This document shows positions 35,318 through 44,727 of a stretch of DNA of 64,000 bases, piece after piece (position 1 is the first letter of the stretch; every line of letters starts with the position of its first letter). The notes beneath the pieces are model-generated. The model did not search any database and was not told where the DNA came from. It saw only the letters and a program-made list of their open reading frames with translations. The stretch spans positions 62,001-126,000 of the forward strand of contig JANSYP010000007.1 in assembly GCA_024742405.1 (NCBI GenBank), written 5' to 3'. A program made the translations under genes and the position numbers. The stretch is from Paracoccaceae bacterium (lineage in GTDB: Bacteria > Pseudomonadota > Alphaproteobacteria > Rhodobacterales > Rhodobacteraceae).

Positions 35318-37363
35318 ATGCAGCTCAGGCGTTTTGTCCCGCCGCTGGCGCTTGCCGTCTGCACTGTGCTCGTCCTTGACGTCAGGCCCGCCGACGCCCT
35401 GCCGCCGGAAACGCTCGACTCGGTGGTCTCGGTGCTCCCGGTGTGGCCCGGACGGGCGCAGGGCGGGGCAGGCGCACCGCCCGGTGTCGCGCCCGAAGGC
35501 AGTGGCGTCGTGCTGCGGCCCGGCGTGATCGCCACGGCGTGGCACGTCGTGGAGCCTGCCGAACGCATCGATGTCCGCCTGTCCGATGGGCGCATCCTTC
35601 CGGCGGAGTTGATCGCCGCCGACGCCGCAAGCGATATCGCCGTGTTGAATATCGACGCTGACCTTTCGCCCTTCTCTGTCGCACAGACGCCCGGTCTTGC
35701 CGCGCCGGTCTGCGCGGTGGGCAATGCCTATGGGCTCGGGCTTTCGGTCACTTGCGGGGTCGTCTCCGCGCGCAGCGTGACCAATGCCGGGTTCAACGCG
35801 GTCGAGGATTTCGTCCAGACCGACGCGGCCACCAATCCCGGTGTCTCGGGCGGTGCGCTGGTCGATCCGGAGGGCCGGCTCGTTGGGATGATGTCGGCGA
35901 TCTTTGCCTCGGAGGCGGACAGCAACGTCGGGATCAATTTCGCGGTCTCCTCAGAATTGCTCCAACGCGTGGTCGATGCGCTCGTCACTCAGGGTGCGGT
36001 CGCCTACCCACGGCCCGGTTGGCGGCTGCGACATGGCGACCGCGCGCAACAGGCTCGGGTTGCGGCGCCGGTGGTGGAAGATCTGGCCGAAGGCGGTCCT
36101 GCCGCCCGGGCCGGAGTTGCGCCGGGCGACCTGATCCTCAGGATCGGCACGCGTGACATCTATACCCCGCGCGACGCCATCGCGGCGCTGGCGATCCTGC
36201 CGCAGGCGACGGCGGAGGTCGAGATCGTGCTGCAGCGTAATGGGGACGAGCGCCAGATCACGCTGGGCTTGGGCGATGGCCAACAGCCGGTCGATGCACC
36301 CGGCGAAACCGAGATCCTGGGCGAGTGTCCCCATCCCGATCCGGTCTGTGCGCTCCGCCAGGCTGTGTTTCCTGTTTCCAGCTTCGATCCGGTAGGAAGT
36401 GCGACCCGTATCGGGCCCGACCTGCTGGTCACCAACCGCCATGTCGTGGGTGATCGGCCGGATGCGGTCGTGCACACGCCGGACGGGCCGCGGGGCGGGC
36501 GTGTCGTGCCCTCGGCCTATGACGGGGATCTGGTTCTGCTGGAGGTTCCGGGACTACCCGAAACCGGTCTCATCCCGGACCTGGACAGCGAGGTCGATGC
36601 GCAGAGCGAGGCCTATTTCACCGTGGGCGCCGATATCTCGCGCCAGGAGGTGCGGGTGTTCGAGCCCGGCGCACTGATCGCGACACCGGCGGAGGGCGCG
36701 CCGCTCGGGCGTCTTCATGTGAGCGCGCGGATGCAGCCCGGGGTCAGCGGCGGGGCGCTTGTCGATGAAGACGGCGATCTGGTCGGCATTGCCGTCGGTG
36801 GCGGCGAGGGACGTTTCGAGGCGATCCCGTTGGACGGGGTGCGCGCTCTGCTCGCGGGGCGCGAGGCAGAGGATGCTGAGGCCCGGCATGTGGCTCTGAG
36901 CACGGCGCTGGTGGCCTGTGCAGAGAGCCTCGACGCTGTCCGTCAGCCGCAAGATGGCGCGCTCGAAACGCTGGCCGACACCTGTGCGGCCGCGCAGAAC
37001 CATGGCCAGCTGCTGGAGGCCGGCCGTGCGCTCGCCGGGGCAGGGGAGTTCGGGCGCGCGGCGACGCTCCATGGCCAGGCCGTGGATCAGGTCCCGAACT
37101 CGATCAATGCACGGCTGTCGCTGCTGGTCTCGCTCCAGCTCGGGGGGCGTTTCGACGAAATGATCCCCCACGCGCAACGGTTGATGGAGATGGCGCCCGA
37201 CGATCCGCAGGCGTTGCGCTTTGCGATCCAGTCGGGGGTCTGGGGTGGCGACGCGGAGCTTGCCGAAGCCGGGTATGACGCATTGTTGGCCGCCGATCCG
37301 CGACAGGCCGAGGCCGCACGCCGGTTCATCGACACTGCGCCGCCTGCCCCACCGCGCCGCTAA
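35318..37363 (+). CDS. Tandem trypsin-like serine protease with PDZ and TPR regions
   Basis: A 681-residue secreted protein (signal about 1-27). Two DegP-like trypsin domains are joined. The first has His about 76 (TAWHVVEP), Asp about 106 (SDIAV) and Ser about 177 (PGVSGGAL). It is followed by a PDZ domain (about 235-320, GGPAARAGVAPGDLIL). The second protease has His about 375 (NRHVVGD), Asp about 404 (DGDLVLL) and Ser about 477 (PGVSGGAL). A TPR-like C-terminus (about 560-680) completes it. Both triads look intact. The ATG at 35318 follows GGAGAAATAGG. It converges on the subtilase gene 23 bp away. Likely role: periplasmic protein quality control or a proteolytic cascade. Confidence 0.85.
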   Translation: MQLRRFVPPLALAVCTVLVLDVRPADALPPETLDSVVSVLPVWPGRAQGGAGAPPGVAPEGSGVVLRPGVIATAWHVVEPAERIDVRLSDGRILPAELIAADAASDIAVLNIDADLSPFSVAQTPGLAAPVCAVGNAYGLGLSVTCGVVSARSVTNAGFNAVEDFVQTDAATNPGVSGGALVDPEGRLVGMMSAIFASEADSNVGINFAVSSELLQRVVDALVTQGAVAYPRPGWRLRHGDRAQQARVAAPVVEDLAEGGPAARAGVAPGDLILRIGTRDIYTPRDAIAALAILPQATAEVEIVLQRNGDERQITLGLGDGQQPVDAPGETEILGECPHPDPVCALRQAVFPVSSFDPVGSATRIGPDLLVTNRHVVGDRPDAVVHTPDGPRGGRVVPSAYDGDLVLLEVPGLPETGLIPDLDSEVDAQSEAYFTVGADISRQEVRVFEPGALIATPAEGAPLGRLHVSARMQPGVSGGALVDEDGDLVGIAVGGGEGRFEAIPLDGVRALLAGREAEDAEARHVALSTALVACAESLDAVRQPQDGALETLADTCAAAQNHGQLLEAGRALAGAGEFGRAATLHGQAVDQVPNSINARLSLLVSLQLGGRFDEMIPHAQRLMEMAPDDPQALRFAIQSGVWGGDAELAEAGYDALLAADPRQAEAARRFIDTAPPAPPRR

Positions 37364-37385
37364 AGCCGGGAGGCGGCATGACCCT

Positions 37386-38660
37386 TTAGTCAACCAGCGG
37401 ATTGGGAATCCAGCCTGCAAAAGTGACGCCGCGGGCCTCATAGGGTGACGGGGTCGCGCGCGCCAGGAGTGCTGCCTTCAGCGCGCTCGTGCTTTGGTCC
37501 GGGTCCTCTGCCAGCAACCTCGCGGCCAGCGCCGCGAGCCTCGGCACTGCGTAGCTCGTCCCCGAAGCTGACCCTGACGCACCGCGAAAATCGGTGACGG
37601 ACAGGTTCTCGGCCGGCAGCATCACGTCGACGCTGCGCGCGCCCCAGTTCGATCCCGGTGCCAGTCGCCCGGACCCGTCCGACGAAGTGACCACGACCAT
37701 TTGATCGAGCCCGAGGGCCGCAGGCCAGACCGGGTCCGTGTCGATGTCCCGCCCGTCATTGCCCGCCGACACGATGGCCAGAATGTCATGCCGTGTCAGC
37801 GCCTCGGCAAAAGCGGTCCAGTCCTCGCGTGTCCTGCTGCCCAGCGGGATCGCCAGAATACGCACGCCGTCGCCGGCGGCGCGGTCCACCAGATCGGCCA
37901 GCCGGTCCATGTCGGGGCGCGGATATCGAAAGGGGACAAGGGCCGCGTCCGGAGCCTCCCGCGCGAGGATCGAGGCGACCGCGGTACCATGCCGGATCGG
38001 GAGGAAGGGCCCGCGCGCGACGTCTCCGTCATAGGGCCAGGGGTCGAGATCCCAGTAGTCGTAGCCGAGCGGCGTACCGCTCTGGTCGCGCGCAAGACGG
38101 TCGCGAAAGAGCGGTAGATCATAGGCCAGCCCGGAATCGATCAGCCCGACGCGCACGCCTCCGGGGTCACGGCCCGCGGGCCAGGGCGCCTGGAGCGTTT
38201 CGGTCCAGCGCAAGGTCTCCAGATCGCCATCGAGCTGGTCGAGATAGCGCCAGGGCGTTTCATCCCGGATCGCGCGGCCCGAGCCGATGGCGCAGGACCC
38301 GTCGGCAATGGCCATCAGACTAGGGCGCAGGCCATCGCCGGTCTGGTTGAAATGGGAGACTCGGAATTGTCGCAACTGCCCGCCGAACTGCCGGCGTTCG
38401 ATGACGATCTCATCGCCATGGGGCAAAGCGAGCCGGAGACTGATCCGCTGTGGCGGCCCGTCGCGGGGCAGACGCGTTTCGTCAAGCAGCCAACTGCCCG
38501 GCAATCCCATCTGTGCGTCGAGCCCGGTCAGTTCCGCGCGCGGGCAAAGCTCGGTCACGGCGCGCTGAACCCACGCAGCCGGGCCGTCTGCGGCCTGCGC
38601 TGCAAGGCTCGTCAGCGCCATCGAGACCGCCACGACAAGCAGAAGGACAGGCGTACGCAT
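37386..38660 (-). CDS. Subtilisin-like (S8) serine protease
   Basis: A 424-residue secreted protease. The signal peptide is about 1-23. After a propeptide-like region of about 140 residues comes the S8 domain with Asp175 (VGLIDSGLA), His224 (RHGTAVASI), the oxyanion Asn301 (SAGND) and Ser369 (SGTSYAVP). The start is ATG 38660; a GTG at 38675 adding five residues is possible. The gene is convergent with the tandem trypsin-like protease, so the two proteases form a compact locus, and one may activate the other. Confidence 0.88.
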   Translation of the reverse strand: MRTPVLLLVVAVSMALTSLAAQAADGPAAWVQRAVTELCPRAELTGLDAQMGLPGSWLLDETRLPRDGPPQRISLRLALPHGDEIVIERRQFGGQLRQFRVSHFNQTGDGLRPSLMAIADGSCAIGSGRAIRDETPWRYLDQLDGDLETLRWTETLQAPWPAGRDPGGVRVGLIDSGLAYDLPLFRDRLARDQSGTPLGYDYWDLDPWPYDGDVARGPFLPIRHGTAVASILAREAPDAALVPFRYPRPDMDRLADLVDRAAGDGVRILAIPLGSRTREDWTAFAEALTRHDILAIVSAGNDGRDIDTDPVWPAALGLDQMVVVTSSDGSGRLAPGSNWGARSVDVMLPAENLSVTDFRGASGSASGTSYAVPRLAALAARLLAEDPDQSTSALKAALLARATPSPYEARGVTFAGWIPNPLVD

Positions 38661-38948
38661 GGGGTTGCGTCGCACAGCACCGAAGGCTTCGCAACCGACC
38701 CGCCGCCCTGGGTTGACGCTTTCATCTCGGGAGTGCGCCAGGCAAAATCGCCAGCCGGATACTCAGATTTGAACTGTCCCTTGCCAGCGCGGAGCGATCG
38801 GCGTCGGAAATCCGTTGCTTTCGCGCTATACTGATGCGGCGATGATGCGCGCAAAGCTGCATCGCACGTGATCGCGAAAAACTGCACCGATGACCGGGGC
38901 CGCGTAACACGCGGATCGCCCGGACGATTAGTTTGGGGAGGACAAGAC

Positions 38949-39296
38949 ATGACCAAGACCAAAGAGGACAACGCGGTCGGGTTCGACCCGATGGCGGCAT
39001 GGACCGAGCTTCAGAAGGCCGGTCTGGGACCGCTGGCCAAGAGCGGCACCGCATGGACCGAAGGGGTTCAGCAGTATTTCCAGGAAATGTCGCGCTTTCT
39101 GACCATGCGATTCGAAAAGGATGTCGAAACGCAAAAACGGGTGCTGGCCTGCCGCGATCCAGAAGAGTTGCGCGGTCTCCAAGCCAAGTTCCTTCAGGAG
39201 GCGCTCAGCGACTACTACGAGGAAACGTCCCGGCTGATGGAGATTGGGCGCTCCTATCTCGACACGGCGCGCAAACCAGATCAGCCGAAAAAGTGA
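38949..39296 (+). CDS. Phasin family protein
   Basis: A 115-residue helical protein (DPMAAWTELQKAGLGPLAKSGTAWTEGVQQYFQEMSRFL) matching phasin_2-type proteins, which coat polyhydroxyalkanoate granules. GGGGAGG lies 9 bases before the ATG; an earlier in-frame ATG (38868) has no ribosome site. It is a monocistronic gene. No PHA synthase is present in the window. Confidence 0.8.
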   Translation: MTKTKEDNAVGFDPMAAWTELQKAGLGPLAKSGTAWTEGVQQYFQEMSRFLTMRFEKDVETQKRVLACRDPEELRGLQAKFLQEALSDYYEETSRLMEIGRSYLDTARKPDQPKK

Positions 39297-40284
39297 CGTA
39301 GCGCGACCAAAGGGCTTGGAGCCATAGCGCGGGATGCATGGGGGCGAATGGGGGCGCCCTTCGTCGGGACTTGCGACCACGAACCCATCAATGCGGCCGC
39401 CGCCATCTGGGATCTCCAACCACGGCTGCGCGTTGTCTCCAGCCGTTCGGGATCCGCGTCGGGACACTCGCTTGAGACGGTTTTCGTCTGCCTTTGTCGC
39501 TGGTGGTTTCGCACTATCCGTGCTCGCAAAGCGCGGGAGGATCAGGCAGTGATTGCACGACGGACGCCACACTCATCGCGCTGCTCCCGGGCACGCCGAG
39601 GCTCGCCTAAGTCGGCAAACCGCTCCACCTGATACACCCTCGTGACAGGCGCCATCGGCTTTGGTTGCCAGTGATCATCTCGCGGTGCAGCCATTCCTCT
39701 GCTGCATGGTAGGATTTAACCGGTGGGTCCGCGAAAAAACGCCTTCGCCCTCGCCGAACAAATCGTATCGGTAGGCCAAGCCGTTGCTCTATGCTCCTAG
39801 TCACAGGCGGTTTGGCTCTAGCTCTTTTGGGTCTCACAGTGTTCTTGTGCGAGGCTGGGTATTCTCGCCGATATGTCGGACGTTCAGAGCGAGATAGGAT
39901 TCGCCATCTTTGGGCCGCTTTGGCCCGAGACCTGACGGACCCGCGAGGTCGGCGACGTGGAAAAAGAAGGGCGCGAATGCGATCGGCATCGGGTACGCAA
40001 TTCGTCGTGATGGACCGAATATGGAACGGGCGCCTTTCCGAAAGCTCCGCACTGATCTCAGCACCGGCCACCCGCACAGCCTGACCGCGAGTGAGCGCCT
40101 GCAGAACTGCTCGAAATCCAATGGCGTCGCCCCAATCGAAGACAGATCTCGGTGCGATGACATCGGGTCGGAGGCGGCGCAAAGCTTCGCGTCCCTAGCA
40201 AGTCGACGCGCTATGGGTTTCTATGCTCAATAGCGGGGCTGGGGTGTTGACGGTTCTGATCTCGGCGGCAAGGGCTCCAAATCG
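39297..40284. other. 988-bp region without a convincing gene
   Basis: Frames on both strands (e.g. a plus frame at 39791-40084 with a hydrophobic start, MLLVTGGLALALLGLTVFLC, and a minus frame at 39607-40182) have codon use unlike the neighbours, no ribosome site and no family match. The region is less GC-rich than its surroundings and is probably decayed or regulatory DNA upstream of the hybrid kinase. Confidence 0.5.
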
Positions 40285-42681
40285 ATGAAGTACCTCCAGG
40301 AACTGATTGAAGCCAACGAGACCTGGCTGACCGAACGCGTTCTCGGGCTGGCGCAGGCGCACGGCTACACCGCCGACAGCTCGACCCTGGAACTGCCCTG
40401 GCGGGCCTCTGTCTGCGGGTTTTCCGATCCGATGCGAACGATGCTGTCGGAGAACCGGTCCCCGCCCGAGATCTCGCGGGACACGGCCACGCGCGCCGAT
40501 CTGATCGCCGCCTTTTCGGTCGAGGAGGCGCGTCTGCACCGGCTCCGCGGCGTGCCCCTGCACCAGTTCATGGGGCTGACGAAATATTACCGGCGCGCCT
40601 ATCTGGACCTGATCGAGACTCGGGTGCCCCCGGGCGAGGAGGCGGAGGCCTGCAAAGGGTTCATCAACCTCTTCTTCGACAATTCCGAGATCGCCGTCTG
40701 CCTCGATTGGGAGCAGCAGATCAGCGACGACGACCGCCGGCGCGTCGCGGAAACCAACGTCCATCTGACCAAGGAAAAGAACCGCTATCTGACGATCTTC
40801 GAGAGCCTGAACTCTCCGATCATCCTGGTCGATACCGCCGGAAAACTGGTCAACCGGAACCTTGCCGCGAGCCTGCTCTTCGATGACGCGGCGCGGGCGG
40901 GGGAGGGGTATTACCGGCCCGAGACCGCAACCGAACCGGTCCGGCGCATTGAAGGGCTGATCGCACAGCTCGACGGTTATGCTGATGCCGAGATCCAGCT
41001 GGAAACGCCGGGCGGACCGCGCAGCTTCCAGATCAAGACCCAAGAGATGCTGGATGTCAGCGAGAAGTTCACTGGCACGGTCGTCATCCTGACCGACATC
41101 ACCGAGCTTCGGAATGCGCAGGAAGCCTCTGAAGGGGCCAACCGCGCGAAATCGGCGTTTCTGGCCACGATGAGCCACGAGATCCGCACGCCGATCAACG
41201 GCATCCTCGGGATCGGGCAGCTGCTGCGCGAAGCCCCGCTCTATGACCTGCAAAGCACCTATATCGACGCCCTTCTCACGTCGGGGGAATTGCTGCTGGA
41301 GCAGGTCAACGCGGTGCTGGATTACTCCAAGCTCGAAGCCGGCGACACGGGTCTGCGGCCAGTGCCCTTCGCCCCGCGCGAGCTGGTCCGGCGGATCGAA
41401 CGGCTGTCCGTTGGCGAGGTGCGCCGCCGCGGTCTGGAGCTGGTCACCGAGGTGTCCGACGCCTGTCCCGAGACGGTTCTGGGAGACTGCGAGAAGATCC
41501 AGCGCATCCTCGTCAATCTGGTGAGCAATGCCGTCAAGTTCACCGAAACCGGCAGCGTGTCGCTGAGCGTCACGCAAGAAGACGGGCGGATCTGTTTCGC
41601 GGTGCGCGATACCGGCCCGGGCATTGCGGAGGCCGATGAGGACATCGTCTTTGAACCGTTCGTGCAGCGCACCGCGACAGCCGGAAACCGGCCCGAAGGC
41701 ACGGGGCTCGGCCTTGCGATCTGCCGCCGGCTGGCCGAGACGCTCGATGCCGAGCTGACGCTGGAGCATCCCGAAGACGGGGGGGCGCTCTTCCGTCTGG
41801 CCTGTCCTGTCGAGGCGACCGGGCCCCAGGCAGAGACGCTCCAGCCCCAGCTGACACCCCTGCGCGATCTCGACATCCTTCTGGTGGAGGACAATGCGGT
41901 CAATGCCATGGTGATCGAGGGGTTTCTTGAAGCCGACGCCCACCGGATCACAACCGTGTCCCATGGCGAGACCGCGCTGGAGCGGATCGGTGACAGCCGC
42001 TATGACCTGATCCTGCTGGATATCCGCCTGCGCGGCATGGACGGCTTCGAGACGATCAGGAAGATCCGGTCGCATCCGGACCCCCAGCTCAGCGGGCTGC
42101 CCGTGCTGATCCTGACGGCGGACCAGAGCGACGAGATCATCCATCAGTTCGCCCGGTCCGGCGCGAACGCGTTCCAGTCCAAACCCTTCAACCGCGACGA
42201 GCTGCGCTTGGCCATCGCGCGGGCCATGACCGCGCCGCCGATCCGCGTTCCCGACTGGCAGGAGGGCGTTGACCGCCAGGCGCTGCTGCTCGACCCGACG
42301 GTGATCTTTGAGCATCGCAATGCGCTGGGATCCGCGCGGACGCGGCGCATCCTGGAGACCTTCATCGAGACCGCCGAGGATCACAGGCAGGCCCTGCGGA
42401 CCGCCGCCGGGGCCCGCGACGCGGCGAGGGTCGCCGATCTGGCCCACAGCATGAAGAGCGCCGCCGACATCTGCGGGTTACACGCGCTGTCCAGTTCGGC
42501 CGCGCGGACCGAACGGTCCATCGCGGGATGCGAAGAGGCCGCGGACTTCACCGAGATCAGCGAACGGCTGTGCGAGGATATCGCCGAAGCCTCGGCCGCG
42601 CTGAGCACTTTTCTTGCCGCCGACCAGAGTGGTGACCAGACGGGCGATCAGACAGAGACCCAAACGGGCGACGCGCGCTGA
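40285..42681 (+). CDS. Soluble hybrid histidine kinase with HPt domain (TorS/DorS-like)
   Basis: A 798-residue protein with no TM helix or signal. N-terminal helical sensor about 1-150, a PAS-like region about 165-285, HisKA with SHEIRTPINGILG (His about 298), an HATPase domain (NLVSNAVKF, DTGPGIAEAD, GTGLGLAICRR), a receiver about 530-645 (Asp about 579, LILLDIRLRG), and an HPt with His about 720 (LAHSMKSAADICGLHAL). The tail has a repeated GDQT motif. The HisKA-REC-HPt layout is that of TorS/ArcB, but the membrane sensor is replaced by a cytoplasmic domain. It is convergent with its response regulator and next to the dorCDA-like genes. Confidence 0.88.
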   Translation: MKYLQELIEANETWLTERVLGLAQAHGYTADSSTLELPWRASVCGFSDPMRTMLSENRSPPEISRDTATRADLIAAFSVEEARLHRLRGVPLHQFMGLTKYYRRAYLDLIETRVPPGEEAEACKGFINLFFDNSEIAVCLDWEQQISDDDRRRVAETNVHLTKEKNRYLTIFESLNSPIILVDTAGKLVNRNLAASLLFDDAARAGEGYYRPETATEPVRRIEGLIAQLDGYADAEIQLETPGGPRSFQIKTQEMLDVSEKFTGTVVILTDITELRNAQEASEGANRAKSAFLATMSHEIRTPINGILGIGQLLREAPLYDLQSTYIDALLTSGELLLEQVNAVLDYSKLEAGDTGLRPVPFAPRELVRRIERLSVGEVRRRGLELVTEVSDACPETVLGDCEKIQRILVNLVSNAVKFTETGSVSLSVTQEDGRICFAVRDTGPGIAEADEDIVFEPFVQRTATAGNRPEGTGLGLAICRRLAETLDAELTLEHPEDGGALFRLACPVEATGPQAETLQPQLTPLRDLDILLVEDNAVNAMVIEGFLEADAHRITTVSHGETALERIGDSRYDLILLDIRLRGMDGFETIRKIRSHPDPQLSGLPVLILTADQSDEIIHQFARSGANAFQSKPFNRDELRLAIARAMTAPPIRVPDWQEGVDRQALLLDPTVIFEHRNALGSARTRRILETFIETAEDHRQALRTAAGARDAARVADLAHSMKSAADICGLHALSSSAARTERSIAGCEEAADFTEISERLCEDIAEASAALSTFLAADQSGDQTGDQTETQTGDAR

Positions 42682-42697
42682 CGCTGGTTGCGGCGCG

Positions 42698-43411
42698 TCA
42701 GGCGGCGTTGGAGGCGGGGGCGAAAAGATACCCGATCCCGTGCACGGTGATCAGGTATCTGGGGTCCTTGGAGTTGGCCTCGATCTTCCGGCGGAGCCGC
42801 CCTACCAGGACATCGATGGTCCGGTCATAGGGTTCGCCGTCGCGGTGGCTCACGTGATCGAGCAGGCTGTCGCGCGACATCGCCCGCCCGGCATTGGCCA
42901 GGAGCGTTGCGAGCAAGTCGAATTCGGCCCGGGTCAGCGGCACGTCGGTGCCCTCGGCGTCGGTCAGCCGGCGCGCGGTGCGGTCGAGGGTCCAGCCATC
43001 GAAGAAGAGCTTGCTGTCGCCGGTTCGCGTCGTACCCGCCGCCCGGGTCATCCGGATGAGGTTTTTGACCCTCGCCAGCAGCTCGCGCGAATGGAAGGGT
43101 TTGGTGACATAGTCATGGGCGCCCAGCTCCAGCCCCAGCACCCGGTCGATCGGATCGCCGTTGCTCGTCACCATGATGATCGCGATGTCGGAGGACTGCC
43201 GGATCTTGCGCAGGAGCGACAGCCCGTCTTCGCCCGGCAGTTTGATGTCCAAGAGGATGAGGTCGATGGCAGCGTGTTTCAGCGCCTCGTGCATGGCCTC
43301 GCCATCCGCCGCCTCGCTCACGCGATAGCCCGCCGCCTCGAAGTAGGACGTCAGCGTCATGCGCGTAACGGCCTCATCTTCCACGACAAGTACATGGTAC
43401 GGATCGACCAA
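42698..43411 (-). CDS. dorR: TorR/DorR-like OmpR-family response regulator
   Basis: A 237-residue protein. The receiver (VEDEAVTRMTLTSYFEAAGY) has its phosphoacceptor Asp in LILLDIKLPGEDG and Lys in DYVTKPF, and is followed by a winged helix (LTRAEFDLLATLLANAG, DRTIDVLVGRLRRKIE, VHGIGYLF). It closely resembles TorR. It is divergent from the pentahaem cytochrome gene; the region between holds phased repeats. Expected role: activation of dorCDA in response to DMSO/TMAO, with the neighbouring hybrid kinase as its donor. Confidence 0.88.
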   Translation of the reverse strand: MVDPYHVLVVEDEAVTRMTLTSYFEAAGYRVSEAADGEAMHEALKHAAIDLILLDIKLPGEDGLSLLRKIRQSSDIAIIMVTSNGDPIDRVLGLELGAHDYVTKPFHSRELLARVKNLIRMTRAAGTTRTGDSKLFFDGWTLDRTARRLTDAEGTDVPLTRAEFDLLATLLANAGRAMSRDSLLDHVSHRDGEPYDRTIDVLVGRLRRKIEANSKDPRYLITVHGIGYLFAPASNAA

Positions 43412-43446
43412 GTCAGCTCCTTCAAGGCCCTCGGCGGCGCCTCCGG

Positions 43447-43505
43447 TTTACGCCCTGTTTACAAAATTTTACATGGAGTCGACCGACACCGACAAGCCGG
43501 TTCAC
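43447..43505. promoter_or_regulatory. Phased GTTTAC-type direct repeats between dorR and dorC
   Basis: GTTTAC at 43447-43452 and 43458-43463, TTTTAC at 43468-43473 and GTTCAC at 43500-43505 begin 11, 10 and 32 bp apart, close to whole helical turns. This matches the direct-repeat boxes bound by TorR/DorR-type regulators. They lie between the divergent dorR and dorC genes, 53-111 bp before the dorC ATG. Confidence 0.5.
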
Positions 43506-43557
43506 ATGACCCCCCTAGAGATTGACCGTGCGTAACAACTCGGGACGGGTGCCTGCA

Positions 43558-44727
43558 ATGCGGAAGATCTGGCGGTTCATCTGGCAACCCAACACGGTCT
43601 ACAGCCTGGGGTTCCTGGTCATGATGGGCGGGTTCGGCGGCATCATCTTCTGGGGTGGCTTCAACACCGCGATGGAAGTCACCAACGACATGGATTTCTG
43701 CATCTCGTGCCACGAGATGAAGGACAACGTCTACGAAGAGTACAAGACCACCGTCCATTACAGCAATCCGTCGGGTGTGCGCGCGAGCTGTTCGGACTGC
43801 CATGTGCCGCATGAGTGGGGCCACAAGGTGGTGCGCAAGATCTATGCCACGCGCGAGCTTTATCACCATTTCGTCGGCACCATCAGCACGCCCGAAAAGT
43901 TCGATGCGCACCGTGCCGAGATGGCGACACGGGTCTGGGCCGCGATGGAAGCCACGGATTCGCGGGAGTGCCGCAACTGCCATTCCTTCGAGGCGATGGA
44001 TTTCGAGAAGCAGTCCGAGGAGGGTGCCAAGGCGATGCAGGAGGCCCACCTTTCGGGAGAGACCTGTATTGCGTGCCACAAGGGCATCGCCCACACGATG
44101 CCGGACCTGTCCTCGGGCTTCAAAAAGACCTTCGAAGAGCTCGAGCTGCTGTCGCAGAGCCGCGATGGCCGGGCCGACAGGCTCTACACGATCGCGACCA
44201 AGAGCGCCTATCTCTCGCCCGATGAGGTCGCAGCAGGCGGACGCGGCGCGGGATCCCTGCTGCCGGCCACGGGGCTGGAGGTTCTGGGCCGCGAGGGCGA
44301 CGCGACGCAGGTCCGCCTGGAAGGGTGGCAGCAGGACGGCGCGGACCGGGTGATCTATGCCGAGATGGGGCACCGGATCTTTGAAGCAGCGCTGGCCCCG
44401 GCGGCGATCGAGCGGATCGAGCGGTTGGAGACTTTCCTCGACGAGGACACGGAGCTGACCTGGCACCGGGTCGCCATCGAGCTCTGGGTCGCGCCGGACG
44501 GCATGATCACGGAGCCCGACCGGCTCTGGGAGTATGGCGAGCAGATGCATGTGGCCAGTTGCTCGACCTGCCATTCGCTGCACGAGGCCGACGAACATCT
44601 CGCCAACCAATGGATCGGGATCGTCAAATCGATGGAGCGGTTCATCACACTGGACAAGGAGGAGACGCGGATGCTGCAGAAATACCTGCAGCTCCATGCC
44701 TCCGACGTGCAGCAGGACGCGCTGTGA
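43558..44727 (+). CDS. dorC: Pentahaem NapC/NirT-type cytochrome c, DorC/TorC
   Basis: A 389-residue membrane-anchored quinol dehydrogenase. The N-terminal anchor helix (about 12-34) is followed by the NapC domain with four CxxCH motifs (CISCH 48-52, CSDCH 78-82, CRNCH, CIACH) and a C-terminal mono-haem domain with a fifth (CSTCH), the TorC/DorC architecture. The ATG at 43558 has GGGACGGG upstream; GTG 43528 and TTG 43522 are alternatives. It hands quinol electrons to the periplasmic reductase. Its stop overlaps the dorD start (TGATG). Confidence 0.9.
   Translation: MRKIWRFIWQPNTVYSLGFLVMMGGFGGIIFWGGFNTAMEVTNDMDFCISCHEMKDNVYEEYKTTVHYSNPSGVRASCSDCHVPHEWGHKVVRKIYATRELYHHFVGTISTPEKFDAHRAEMATRVWAAMEATDSRECRNCHSFEAMDFEKQSEEGAKAMQEAHLSGETCIACHKGIAHTMPDLSSGFKKTFEELELLSQSRDGRADRLYTIATKSAYLSPDEVAAGGRGAGSLLPATGLEVLGREGDATQVRLEGWQQDGADRVIYAEMGHRIFEAALAPAAIERIERLETFLDEDTELTWHRVAIELWVAPDGMITEPDRLWEYGEQMHVASCSTCHSLHEADEHLANQWIGIVKSMERFITLDKEETRMLQKYLQLHASDVQQDAL

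Noticed and set aside
39791-40084. 97-codon plus frame with a hydrophobic start
   Set aside because: No ribosome site, unusual codons, and an Arg-rich tail without family match. Mentioned in the gap entry only.
40195-42447. Minus-strand open frame of about 750 codons across the hybrid kinase
   Set aside because: Antisense shadow; the plus strand has all kinase, receiver and HPt motifs.
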